Source of the DNA: Candidatus Nitrosotalea sp. FS
GTDB taxonomy: Archaea; Thermoproteota; Nitrososphaeria; Nitrososphaerales; Nitrosopumilaceae
NCBI RefSeq assembly: GCF_011319475.1
Contig: NZ_RCMC01000199.1
Location: forward strand, 839-8,652
Length of the DNA: 7,814 nucleotides
Direction: 5' to 3'
Both the position numbers and the translations under genes were made by a program. Under the pieces are notes generated by a model that worked only from the letters and a program-made list of their open reading frames with translations, had not been told where the DNA came from and did no database searches. This document shows positions 1-5,767 of this stretch, piece by piece. Position 1 is the stretch's first letter, and each line of letters opens with the position of its first letter.

Positions 1-1122
1 TACATATGCGCCTGGGCTGCTAAAGACAGTATCAATGATTGCATCCTGTGAACCACCAATTAACCAAGTCTGTGAGCCTTGAGCTTCGACATGGTTACCC
101 TGTGACACACGGTCCAACATTCCACCCACAATGTGGAAGAATACTGGCATGTCTCCTTGATTCACTACAAATATTCTGTAGTGAGTATTAAGGTCGACAA
201 ATAACGGATGTCCTTGATATTGTTTTAGTGCTGGATCATTCCAAGGTTGCACTGGGAAGACATTCTTTGTTGGATCACCCTTGATCAGCTTGTTGATATC
301 TGAGTTTGGTGTGTAACCAAATGCCATTCCGTTTACAACAGTTTGTGTTGTGTTATGAAGGAACATTGCTGTTTGGTCATAGCTGCCATCTGCGGTCAAG
401 TACAATTGGTTGTACTCTAACACAAATTCTTTTGCGGCAGCTTCATAGCGTTGATGTACGACTACGACTTTACCGCTTTGGGTATCAGTCTTGTCTACTA
501 TCAATGGTTTGTAACCATCCAATGGATCAACGATTGTTACTCCGTACATACCGGACATTACATGTTGGTCCATTGATGCCAGATTGACTCCTTCACAGTG
601 ATACTTGAATGCACCAGGAACCTCAGCTATGAATGCATAGGTTGCAGATTGACCAACCTTAACAGCTCCAAAGTTTGTTGCACTTAGTTGACCTGCGTGC
701 ATGTCTATGGAGTGTGGTGTTGATTCAGTTGATGGTACGGTAAGTGTTACTTTGACGATATCGCCTTGTGTAACTCTTACAGTTGGTCCTGGGACTTGAC
801 CGTTAAAGGTCAGTGCGTGGTATTTTCCACCGCCCATAATAGGTAAGTCGACGCTTTGAGCAACCAACTGTACATCTACTACATGACGTCCCTGTGCGGC
901 CATGGTATCAACTTGATCCGCTGGTATCTGTGCAAATGCACTTGGCATTTGGAACTGGATACCGCCCATGTCATTGACTGTCTGTACAGAGTTCTGTGCT
1001 GTTGCACTTGGAATACTCTGGCTAGATGCAGTCATCTGAGTCTGTGAATATGTGCTTGCGAACAATAATCCTGCTACTGCCACTACTGCGGCAATAGACA
1101 TCATACTGTATCGTCTGTTCAT
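1..1122 (-). CDS. nirK: Copper-containing nitrite reductase (NirK-type two-domain multicopper oxidase), 3' end outside window
   Basis: Reduces nitrite to NO outside the cytoplasmic membrane; in ammonia-oxidising archaea the NO is thought to feed ammonia oxidation. The reading frame gives 374 residues from the ATG at 1122 and runs off the left edge without a stop. An N-terminal hydrophobic segment (about residues 8-23, preceded by Arg-Arg at 3-4) suggests export; a Tat route is possible but the motif is weak. Cupredoxin domain 1 spans about 80-200. Aligning by eye with classical NirK, type 1 Cu ligands are His137, Cys176, His187 and Met192; type 2 Cu ligands are His142 and His175; the catalytic Asp is Asp140. 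Domain 2 (about 215 onward) holds His330 in FHIVGG, equivalent to the catalytic His255 of classical NirK. The last type 2 His should lie a few residues past the window edge. The gene is visibly less A/T-rich than its neighbours, as expected for a highly expressed gene. Family call secure; the enzyme's exact physiological role is inferred. Confidence 0.93.
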   Translation of the reverse strand, partial: MNRRYSMMSIAAVVAVAGLLFASTYSQTQMTASSQSIPSATAQNSVQTVNDMGGIQFQMPSAFAQIPADQVDTMAAQGRHVVDVQLVAQSVDLPIMGGGKYHALTFNGQVPGPTVRVTQGDIVKVTLTVPSTESTPHSIDMHAGQLSATNFGAVKVGQSATYAFIAEVPGAFKYHCEGVNLASMDQHVMSGMYGVTIVDPLDGYKPLIVDKTDTQSGKVVVVHQRYEAAAKEFVLEYNQLYLTADGSYDQTAMFLHNTTQTVVNGMAFGYTPNSDINKLIKGDPTKNVFPVQPWNDPALKQYQGHPLFVDLNTHYRIFVVNQGDMPVFFHIVGGMLDRVSQGNHVEAQGSQTWLIGGSQDAIIDTVFSSPGAYV

Positions 1123-1141
1123 CGTTTCGGATGTTTAAATC

Positions 1142-1153
1142 TAAATATATTAA
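1142..1153 (-). promoter_or_regulatory. TATA box of nirK
   Basis: On the minus strand this reads TTAATATATTTA, centred about 26 nt before the nirK ATG at 1122. That is the normal archaeal TATA-to-start-site distance, so the nirK mRNA is probably leaderless or nearly so. No Shine-Dalgarno-like sequence lies just before the ATG, which agrees. Confidence 0.65.
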
Positions 1154-1166
1154 CTTATTGGGTGTT

Positions 1167-1195
1167 TTCTTGAGAAATTCGCAGATTCTTGAGAT
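1167..1195. repeat. Paired 9-bp direct repeat upstream of nirK (candidate operator)
   Basis: TTCTTGAGA occurs at 1167-1175 and again at 1186-1194, 19 bp apart start to start, close to two helical turns. Each copy is near-palindromic (TTCT-TG-AGAA and TTCT-TG-AGAT). They lie about 15-50 bp upstream of the nirK TATA box, where an archaeal activator or repressor could bind. A regulatory role is inference; no known factor is recognised. Confidence 0.35.
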
Positions 1196-1208
1196 TTTAC
1201 ATTACTCT

Positions 1209-1235
1209 TAATTTTAAAAATGCGAATGCATATTA
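1209..1235 (+). promoter_or_regulatory. Candidate promoter elements for the fumarase gene
   Basis: Two TATA-like stretches are visible. TAATTTTAAAA at 1209-1219 would place transcription start near 1241, giving a short leader before the GTG at 1259. CATATTA at 1229-1235 is centred about 27 nt before that GTG and would give a leaderless mRNA. If the first box is the true one, the upstream ATG at 1220 would lie inside the promoter and not be transcribed. The sequence does not decide between them. Confidence 0.4.
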
Positions 1236-1258
1236 GGAAAATTAATTTTAGTTTTGGC

Positions 1259-2620
1259 GTGAAGTTTAGAACAGACTCAGATTCGTTGGGCAAAGTTGAG
1301 ATTCCAATAGATGCATACTATGGAGCTTTTACGGCAAGAGCAATAAAACAATATCACGTAAGTGGACAGAGATCTCATCCATATCTTATCATGGCATTTG
1401 TGATGATCAAAAGATCAGCTGCAGTAGCAAACATGAAAGTAAAAGCACTTGATGCAAAAAGAGGAAATGCTATAATCAAGGCTTGTGACAAGGTTCTTTC
1501 AGGAAATCATCTTGATCAGTTTGTAGTAGAAGCAATCAACTCTGGTGCCGGAACAGCATTTAACATGAATACAAATGAAGTAATTGCAAATATCGCACTA
1601 GAAATAATTGGAAAAAGTAAAGGAAACTATGAAGTCATACATCCAAATGATCATGTAAACATGTCACAGTCAAGCAATGATACATTTCCAACTGCAATGC
1701 ATGTTGCAATTTTATTTGATGTAAATCAGGTTATACCTGCAATTGACGAACTTGTAAAGACGTTAACCAAAAAGGCAAAAGAATTTTCAAGTTATCAAAA
1801 AATTGGAAGAACCCATTTGATGGATGCACTTCCTGTAACTCTTGGAAGTGAGTTTGCAGCATATGCTACAGCAATAGCAAGAGCACGTGATGCAATCGTT
1901 GAATCAAAGAAAGAATTAGAACGTGTTGCACTTGGAGGAACAGCAGTGGGTTCCGGTGCAAACACTCCAAAAGGATACAGAACACTTGCAATATCTGAGC
2001 TTGGAAAAATATCAAAACTCCCACTCAAACCAGAACAAGATATGCAGTTTGGACTTGAGAGCAGATTTGCAGTTGCAAGAGTTTCATCATCTCTTAGAAA
2101 TTTGGCATTAGAGCTTGGAAGAATATCAAATGACATCAGATTGATGGCGTCAGGACCTGTTGCGGGTCTATCTGAGATTGGAATTCCTGCAGTTCATGCA
2201 GGCTCTTCAATCATGCCAGGCAAGGTGAACCCATCTCTTGCAGAATGTATGAACATGGTATGCTTTGATATAATTGGTAAAGACTCTACGGTAGCACTTG
2301 CCGCACAAGCAGGCCAGTTTGAACTCAATGTGATGCTTCCAGTGATGCTAAAATCAGTTCTTGATTCTATGGATATGCTAAGAAACTTTGTTCCAATATT
2401 TTCAAGAAATCTGATTGAGGGACTTACTGCAAACAAAACAAAGCTTAGCCAATACATAGAAAACAGTCCAGTCATAGTAACTCTTCTTACTCCAAAGATC
2501 GGATATCAGGTCTCTGCAGATTTATTCAAGGAATCCCTCAAGACAGGAAAAACAATCAGGCAACTTGTTATCTCAAAAGGACTGTTGACTGAAAAAGAAG
2601 TAAAGGCCTTGCTTGGATAA
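1259..2620 (+). CDS. fumC: Class II fumarate hydratase (fumarase C)
   Basis: Interconverts fumarate and malate in the cytosolic TCA cycle. It is a full-length member of the fumarase/aspartase superfamily (453 residues from GTG 1259; family about 460). Numbered from that start, the active-site blocks are: the TAFNMNTNEV motif near 100, Ser138-Ser139-Asn140-Asp141, Thr185-His186 in GRTHLMDALP, and the GSSIMPGKVNP signature at 315-325 with catalytic Ser317, Lys322 and Asn324. These sit within one or two positions of the E. coli FumC numbering. His186 favours fumarase over aspartate ammonia-lyase, which has Gln there; L-aspartase activity cannot be fully excluded. I chose GTG 1259 because it yields (V/M)KFRTDSDSLG, matching the usual family N-terminus. 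An in-frame ATG at 1220 would add 13 residues with no family counterpart. Only 3 nt separate it from the downstream methylthiotransferase, so the two are probably one transcript. Confidence 0.88.
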   Translation: MKFRTDSDSLGKVEIPIDAYYGAFTARAIKQYHVSGQRSHPYLIMAFVMIKRSAAVANMKVKALDAKRGNAIIKACDKVLSGNHLDQFVVEAINSGAGTAFNMNTNEVIANIALEIIGKSKGNYEVIHPNDHVNMSQSSNDTFPTAMHVAILFDVNQVIPAIDELVKTLTKKAKEFSSYQKIGRTHLMDALPVTLGSEFAAYATAIARARDAIVESKKELERVALGGTAVGSGANTPKGYRTLAISELGKISKLPLKPEQDMQFGLESRFAVARVSSSLRNLALELGRISNDIRLMASGPVAGLSEIGIPAVHAGSSIMPGKVNPSLAECMNMVCFDIIGKDSTVALAAQAGQFELNVMLPVMLKSVLDSMDMLRNFVPIFSRNLIEGLTANKTKLSQYIENSPVIVTLLTPKIGYQVSADLFKESLKTGKTIRQLVISKGLLTEKEVKALLG

Positions 2621-2623
2621 ACA

Positions 2624-3892
2624 ATGGCAAAGATCTGGGTAGAAGCATATGGTTGCTCTGCAAGTTTTGCAGATTCTGAAATGATATCAGGTCTTGTTGT
2701 AAATGGTGGTCACACACTTGCAGAAAATGAAAAAGATTCAGATCTTAGTGTGATAGTTACTTGTTCTGTGAAAGATGTCACTGCACACAAGATGGTTCAT
2801 AGAATAAAAAAATTAAGATCAAACCCACTTGTTGTTGCAGGTTGTCTTCCCAAGGCAGAACAAACAACTGTAGAAAAGTTTAGTCCAAAAGCAAGTTTGC
2901 TTGGACCGAACTCTCTTGGAAAAACTTTGGAGGTTATCACTTCTGCATTAAACGGAGTAAGAAAGATAGAGCTTTCAGATACTGATGTCAGCAAGGTAGG
3001 ACTTCCAAAAGTCAGGCTGAATCCAGCAGTAGGGATTATCGAGATAGCAAGTGGGTGTATGAGTGAATGTACATTTTGTCAGACAAAGATAGCAAAAGGA
3101 GATCTAGCAAGCTATCGTGTAGGAGACATTGTAAGGCAGGTAAGACATGAAATAGAGGACGGTTGCGCGGAGGTCTGGCTTACCTCAACTGACAATGGTT
3201 GTTATGGATTGGATATTGGTTCTAGCCTGCCTGAATTGGTACATAGTGTTTCAGAAGTAGAACATGAGTTCATGATACGTGTAGGAATGATGAATCCCAT
3301 GTATCTTCCGCGAATTCAAGGCAAATTATTGGAGAGTTTTACAAATGACAAAGTCTTCAAATTTCTTCACGTTCCAGTTCAGAGTGGCAGTGATAAGGTC
3401 CTAAGAGACATGAAGAGACAACATACCTCAAAGATATTTCATGATGTAAACTCTGCCTTTAGGAAGAGATTTGACAGATTCACCATTGCTACGGACATCA
3501 TAGTGGGCTTTCCTACAGAGACGGAGGAAGACTTTGACAAGACTGTAGATCTGATAAAGGAGACAAGGCCAGACGTTGTAAACCTCTCAAGATACAGTGC
3601 AAGGTCTGGCACCAAGGCATCTCAGATGCAACAGATCGATGTGTCAGAGGTCAAGAGAAGAAGCAAGATAGTCTTTGATATCGCAAAAGAGATCTCACAG
3701 CAGCGAAATGAAGAGTGGATAGGTTGGAAGGGCGAGGTCTTGTTTGATGAGGTATCAGATGGAATAACAAAGGGAAGGAATTTTGCATACAAGCAGATAG
3801 TTACAGAGAACAAGGTAAAACTTGGACAAAAGGCCATTGTAAAGATCGATGGAGCAGCACCAAATGGTCTGTATGGCAGTATAACGAGCTAA
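2624..3892 (+). CDS. Archaeal MiaB-like tRNA (t6A37) methylthiotransferase
   Basis: Radical-SAM enzyme that adds a methylthio group to N6-threonylcarbamoyl-adenosine 37 of ANN-decoding tRNAs, giving ms2t6A (the archaeal/eukaryotic CDKAL1/MtaB branch). The 422 residues show the full three-domain order. The UPF0004 domain (1 to about 110) has the three auxiliary-cluster cysteines Cys11, Cys47 and Cys74. The radical-SAM barrel (about 130-355) has the CxxxCxxC motif at Cys145, Cys149 and Cys152. A C-terminal TRAM domain (about 362-422, starting near WIGWKGEVLFDE) would bind RNA. Length is normal for the family, and nothing essential is missing. The ATG lies 3 nt after the fumC stop, implying co-transcription. 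Substrate assignment is by family resemblance; other MiaB-like subgroups modify i6A or ribosomal protein S12, but the archaeal forms are generally assigned to t6A. Confidence 0.9.
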   Translation: MAKIWVEAYGCSASFADSEMISGLVVNGGHTLAENEKDSDLSVIVTCSVKDVTAHKMVHRIKKLRSNPLVVAGCLPKAEQTTVEKFSPKASLLGPNSLGKTLEVITSALNGVRKIELSDTDVSKVGLPKVRLNPAVGIIEIASGCMSECTFCQTKIAKGDLASYRVGDIVRQVRHEIEDGCAEVWLTSTDNGCYGLDIGSSLPELVHSVSEVEHEFMIRVGMMNPMYLPRIQGKLLESFTNDKVFKFLHVPVQSGSDKVLRDMKRQHTSKIFHDVNSAFRKRFDRFTIATDIIVGFPTETEEDFDKTVDLIKETRPDVVNLSRYSARSGTKASQMQQIDVSEVKRRSKIVFDIAKEISQQRNEEWIGWKGEVLFDEVSDGITKGRNFAYKQIVTENKVKLGQKAIVKIDGAAPNGLYGSITS

Positions 3893-3895
3893 ATA

Positions 3896-3920
3896 TTTTA
3901 GATCCGATCTTGGATCAAAA
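3896..3920 (+). terminator. Weak stem-loop after the methylthiotransferase gene (possible terminator)
   Basis: GATCC (3901-3905) and GGATC (3912-3916) form a 5-bp stem with a 6-nt loop. An A-A mismatch and three further T-A pairs extend it outward. It begins 3 nt after the stop codon, and a T-run follows at 3934-3939. Archaeal termination depends more on T-tracts than on hairpins, and short stems arise easily by chance, so this is only a candidate. Confidence 0.25.
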
Positions 3921-3921
3921 C

Positions 3922-3960
3922 TAAGCAACAAAGTTTTTTAATCAATTTTGTAAGCAACAA
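3922..3960. repeat. 10-bp direct repeat flanking the ftsZ-like promoter
   Basis: TAAGCAACAA is present exactly at 3922-3931 and 3951-3960, 29 bp apart start to start. The copies bracket the candidate TATA box at 3934-3942; the second ends 6 nt before the ATG at 3967. This placement would suit a regulator that blocks or aids transcription initiation. Function is inferred from position only. Confidence 0.35.
3934..3942 (+). promoter_or_regulatory. TATA-like box of the ftsZ-like gene
   Basis: TTTTTTAAT is centred about 29 nt before the ATG at 3967, close to the usual archaeal distance for a leaderless transcript. The 74-nt gap after the methylthiotransferase and this box suggest that the gene is transcribed separately from fumC and its partner. 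The T-run could equally serve as the upstream operon's termination tract. Confidence 0.45.
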
Positions 3961-3966
3961 TAAGTC

Positions 3967-4920
3967 ATGGAATTTCAGATGAAAGATCCAGTTTTGATTA
4001 TAGGTCTAGGTGGAGCAGGATGCAAACTTGCCGTTAACATAAAGGAAAAACTAGGCTATGATTGTCTCTTGATAAGCCATGATGCAAGAGATCTAAACCA
4101 TGACACATCAAAGATTTTGATTAATACCAGTCCTATCTTGAATCCGTCAGCTTACCTCATAAGGGGTGTCTCATTTGGTGCCAGAGGATCAATCGAGGAG
4201 AAGATTGATGGATATTCAACCATAATGGTTATTGCCAATCTAGCAGGAAAATCAGGGGCTGCACTTGCACCAGTGGTGTCACAGATAGGCAAAGAGGCAG
4301 GAAAGAGCATACTCTCCTTTGGAATCATGCCATTCAAGTTTGAAAAAGACAGAATATTCTTCTCAGGAGTATCCCTTAAGAGACTAAAGACAAATTCTGA
4401 TTGCACTGTAATAATAGACAACGATGCATTGCTAGAGAGCAATCCAGATCTTACTCCAGATGCATGTAATGTCATAACAAATTCTGCCTTGTTGCACGTA
4501 ATATCCACTCTAAAGAATTCATCTTTACCACTTGAAACAAGCATACTTTCAACCAGCAAAGACATTCCAGATGTGGAAACTTCTCTTAGAGATTCCATCA
4601 AGATGCTGTATGAAGATGCATCATCAACTAGCATCAAGAGCGCATTAATGTACGTAGTAGGTGGAAACAAAGTACCAGTAGGAGTTTTGAATTCAATGGT
4701 AAATACCATAAGCGGAATCTTTGGAAATGACAGTACCAGAGTAAGCATGTCAGTGACAGCAGGAGAAACCTCCAAAGTGGTACTACTCACTTCAATCGAG
4801 GGCGAGACACGCTTTGACAAGTACGATCCACTAGGATTCATACCAAAAGAGAATGTGCTTGACTGGGATGAACCAGATGCAAGCGTAAAGATTGATCTTA
4901 ATTTAGATCAAATAGAATAA
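3967..4920 (+). CDS. ftsZ: FtsZ/tubulin-family protein, thaumarchaeal type with degenerate GTP-binding loop
   Basis: The 317-residue protein has the FtsZ N-terminal fold. A Gly-rich T1 segment GLGGAG lies at 13-18. The region at 90-102 (ANLAGKSGAALAP) aligns with the FtsZ T4 loop. GIMPFKFE at 119-126 matches the FtsZ strand before the T5 region, and IIDNDALLE at 149-157 matches the FtsZ 'IPNDxLL' block. The diagnostic T4 tubulin signature GGGTGTG/S is not conserved: it reads LAGKSGA. A T7 NxDFxD catalytic loop is not recognisable around 184-207. The end is a short acidic tail (about 299-317), without a recognisable bacterial FtsA/ZipA-binding peptide. Canonical GTP hydrolysis is therefore doubtful. 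Thaumarchaeota divide mainly with the Cdv/ESCRT system, and the role of this FtsZ relative is unsettled. ATG 3967 fits the TATA spacing; ATG 3979 (MKDPVLIIG) is an alternative start. Family call good, function unknown. Confidence 0.8.
   Translation: MEFQMKDPVLIIGLGGAGCKLAVNIKEKLGYDCLLISHDARDLNHDTSKILINTSPILNPSAYLIRGVSFGARGSIEEKIDGYSTIMVIANLAGKSGAALAPVVSQIGKEAGKSILSFGIMPFKFEKDRIFFSGVSLKRLKTNSDCTVIIDNDALLESNPDLTPDACNVITNSALLHVISTLKNSSLPLETSILSTSKDIPDVETSLRDSIKMLYEDASSTSIKSALMYVVGGNKVPVGVLNSMVNTISGIFGNDSTRVSMSVTAGETSKVVLLTSIEGETRFDKYDPLGFIPKENVLDWDEPDASVKIDLNLDQIE
4892..4911 (+). repeat. Inverted repeat at the 3' end of the ftsZ-like gene
   Basis: TTGATCT (4892-4898) and AGATCAA (4905-4911) form a perfect 7-bp stem with a 6-nt loop, entirely within the last codons; the stop follows 7 nt later. 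It could help termination or mRNA stability between convergent genes, but it also encodes IDLNLDQ and may be coincidental. Confidence 0.3.
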
Positions 4921-4983
4921 AGTTCTAACAACAAAAATAATTTTTGCACTACATTACAAATACAGCAGATTAAAATTTAGAAT
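4921..4983. terminator. Convergent spacer, probable bidirectional termination region
   Basis: This is the 63-bp A/T-rich gap between two genes that converge (the ftsZ-like gene from the left, rpl31e from the right). On the plus strand a T5 tract lies at 4941-4945; on the minus strand ATTCTAAATTTTAATCTGC provides a T-rich stretch just after the L31e stop. T-rich tracts are the usual archaeal termination signal. No gene or structured RNA is visible. Confidence 0.35.
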
Positions 4984-5526
4984 CTATTCTTTCTTTGGCT
5001 TTTTTTCTGCCTTGGATTCTGTTTTCTTTTCTTCTGATTTTGGTTTTTCTTCAGCCTTTTTTGGTTTCTCTTCTTTCTTTGGCTTTTCTTCAACCTTCTT
5101 TTCTTCTACTGCTTTCTTTTCTTCTTGTTTTGGTTTTTCTTCTACTATTTTCTTTTCTTCTACTTTCTTTTCCTCTTTCTTTGGTTTGTCATCAGATTTC
5201 TTGCCGGTCTTCTTTTTGTCATCAGACTTTTTGTCAGATTTCTTGGAGACCTCTTCTGCTTTCTTTTCTTCTTGGTACTTTGAGACAATAACGTTACCAT
5301 CATCTTTTGTAATCTTTACTCGTATCTTTCTTGGAGGATGTCTGATGCCCCTTGCCCAAACCAAGTGACTGATCTCTTCTTCAATTTTGACATTTTCAGA
5401 TTTCATGTGCTTTGTAGCAAATTCTCTTATCATATTGATTGCTCTCTTTGCCCTCTGATTGTTTGGTGACAAGAGTACTTTTCCAAGGTTAATAGTGTAA
5501 ATTCTTTCTATTGATTCAGTAGACAT
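4984..5526 (-). CDS. rpl31e: Large-subunit ribosomal protein L31e with a long Lys/Glu-rich C-terminal extension
   Basis: L31e sits near the peptide exit tunnel of the archaeal and eukaryotic large subunit. Residues 1-85 are the conserved domain: RIYTINLGKVLLSPNNQRAK (8-27), an Arg/Lys helix, and the HLVWARGIRHPPRKIRVK block (54-71). Archaeal L31e is normally only about 80-100 residues. Here residues 86-180 add a low-complexity tail of about 39 Lys and 25 Glu in 95 residues, with no Arg and no aromatic residue, rich in EEK, KPK and SDDK units. It is probably disordered or a charged single helix. The start is ATG 5526, 1 nt after the rpl39e stop. A GTG at 5538 is also in frame but would overlap rpl39e by 11 nt and adds residues the family lacks. 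In many archaea a translation factor aIF6 gene follows; here the next gene is the convergent ftsZ-like gene. Confidence 0.93.
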   Translation of the reverse strand: MSTESIERIYTINLGKVLLSPNNQRAKRAINMIREFATKHMKSENVKIEEEISHLVWARGIRHPPRKIRVKITKDDGNVIVSKYQEEKKAEEVSKKSDKKSDDKKKTGKKSDDKPKKEEKKVEEKKIVEEKPKQEEKKAVEEKKVEEKPKKEEKPKKAEEKPKSEEKKTESKAEKKPKKE

Positions 5527-5527
5527 T

Positions 5528-5686
5528 TTATCCAACACTCACATCTGTTCTGCGCCACTGTCTTTTCTTAGGATTGGTTCTCACCCTTCTCTTTGTCCTA
5601 ACAATTATCCAAGCTGGTACAGACGAATTCTGTTTTATCTTCTTCATCAATCTGTTCTTTCTTGGAGTTGACTTGCGGGCAGCCAT
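5528..5686 (-). CDS. rpl39e: Large-subunit ribosomal protein L39e
   Basis: A 52-residue, very basic protein that lines the ribosomal exit tunnel in archaea and eukaryotes. The frame starts at ATG 5686 and stops with TAA at 5528-5530. It shows the family features in order: MAARKSTPRKNRLMKKIKQN at the start, the VPAWIIVRTKRRVRTNPKK core with Trp26 (21 residues in from the P-A-W step, which is nearly invariant), and the RQWRRT end with Trp44. Length is typical (about 50 residues). It is easily missed by automatic calling because it is so short. It precedes rpl31e by a single nucleotide, the common archaeal L39e-L31e operon order, and has its own TATA box. Confidence 0.96.
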   Translation of the reverse strand: MAARKSTPRKNRLMKKIKQNSSVPAWIIVRTKRRVRTNPKKRQWRRTDVSVG

Positions 5687-5708
5687 AAAAATTTGACATT
5701 TTAGCCTC

Positions 5709-5717
5709 TTTTTAAAT
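5709..5717 (-). promoter_or_regulatory. TATA box of the rpl39e-rpl31e operon
   Basis: On the minus strand the sequence reads ATTTAAAAA, centred about 27 nt before the rpl39e ATG at 5686. The spacing predicts a leaderless mRNA, typical for archaeal ribosomal operons. It lies in the 54-nt gap after the Nudix gene on the same strand, so the ribosomal pair does not depend on read-through. Confidence 0.6.
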
Positions 5718-5723
5718 GAATCT

Positions 5724-5767
5724 CAGATACATGAAAGACTCTAGGACAATATCTTGTCATGTATCTG
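5724..5767 (-). terminator. Strong stem-loop enclosing the Nudix stop codon
   Basis: CAGATACATGA (5724-5734) and TCATGTATCTG (5757-5767) are perfect 11-bp inverted complements. One bulged base and four more pairs (AAGA 5735-5738 with TCTT 5752-5755) extend the stem to 15 pairs around a 13-nt loop. The Nudix stop codon (5741-5743) is in that loop. It lies just upstream of the L39e TATA box, so it may end the metH-Nudix transcript or protect its 3' end. The structure is read directly; the role is inferred. Confidence 0.5.

Noticed and set aside
306..1047. Plus-strand frames at 306-587 and 856-1047
   Set aside because: Both are antisense to nirK, with Cys/Leu/His-rich translations and no family resemblance.
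1795..2475. Minus-strand frames at 1795-2136 and 2194-2475 and the plus-strand frame at 1923-2111
   Set aside because: Shadows within the fumarase gene, which has all its active-site motifs in the main frame.
4152..4841. 229-codon open frame on the minus strand opposite the ftsZ-like gene
   Set aside because: It has no recognisable domain, and lies wholly antisense to a gene with clear family motifs; its Ser/Leu-rich content is what antisense of such a gene gives.
4979..4990. AGAAT-CT-ATTCT palindrome at the L31e stop codon
   Set aside because: A two-base loop cannot close the RNA hairpin well, and the length is within chance expectation.
4995..5368. Plus-strand frames rich in Phe, Leu and Ser that resemble small membrane proteins
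   Set aside because: They are reverse-complement readings of the Lys/Glu codons (AAG, AAA, GAA) of the L31e tail, which give Phe/Leu/Ser automatically.
5526..5538. GTG at 5538 as the rpl31e start
   Set aside because: It would overlap rpl39e by 11 nt and add four residues absent from the family; ATG 5526 gives MSTESIERIYTINLG, the expected N-terminus.
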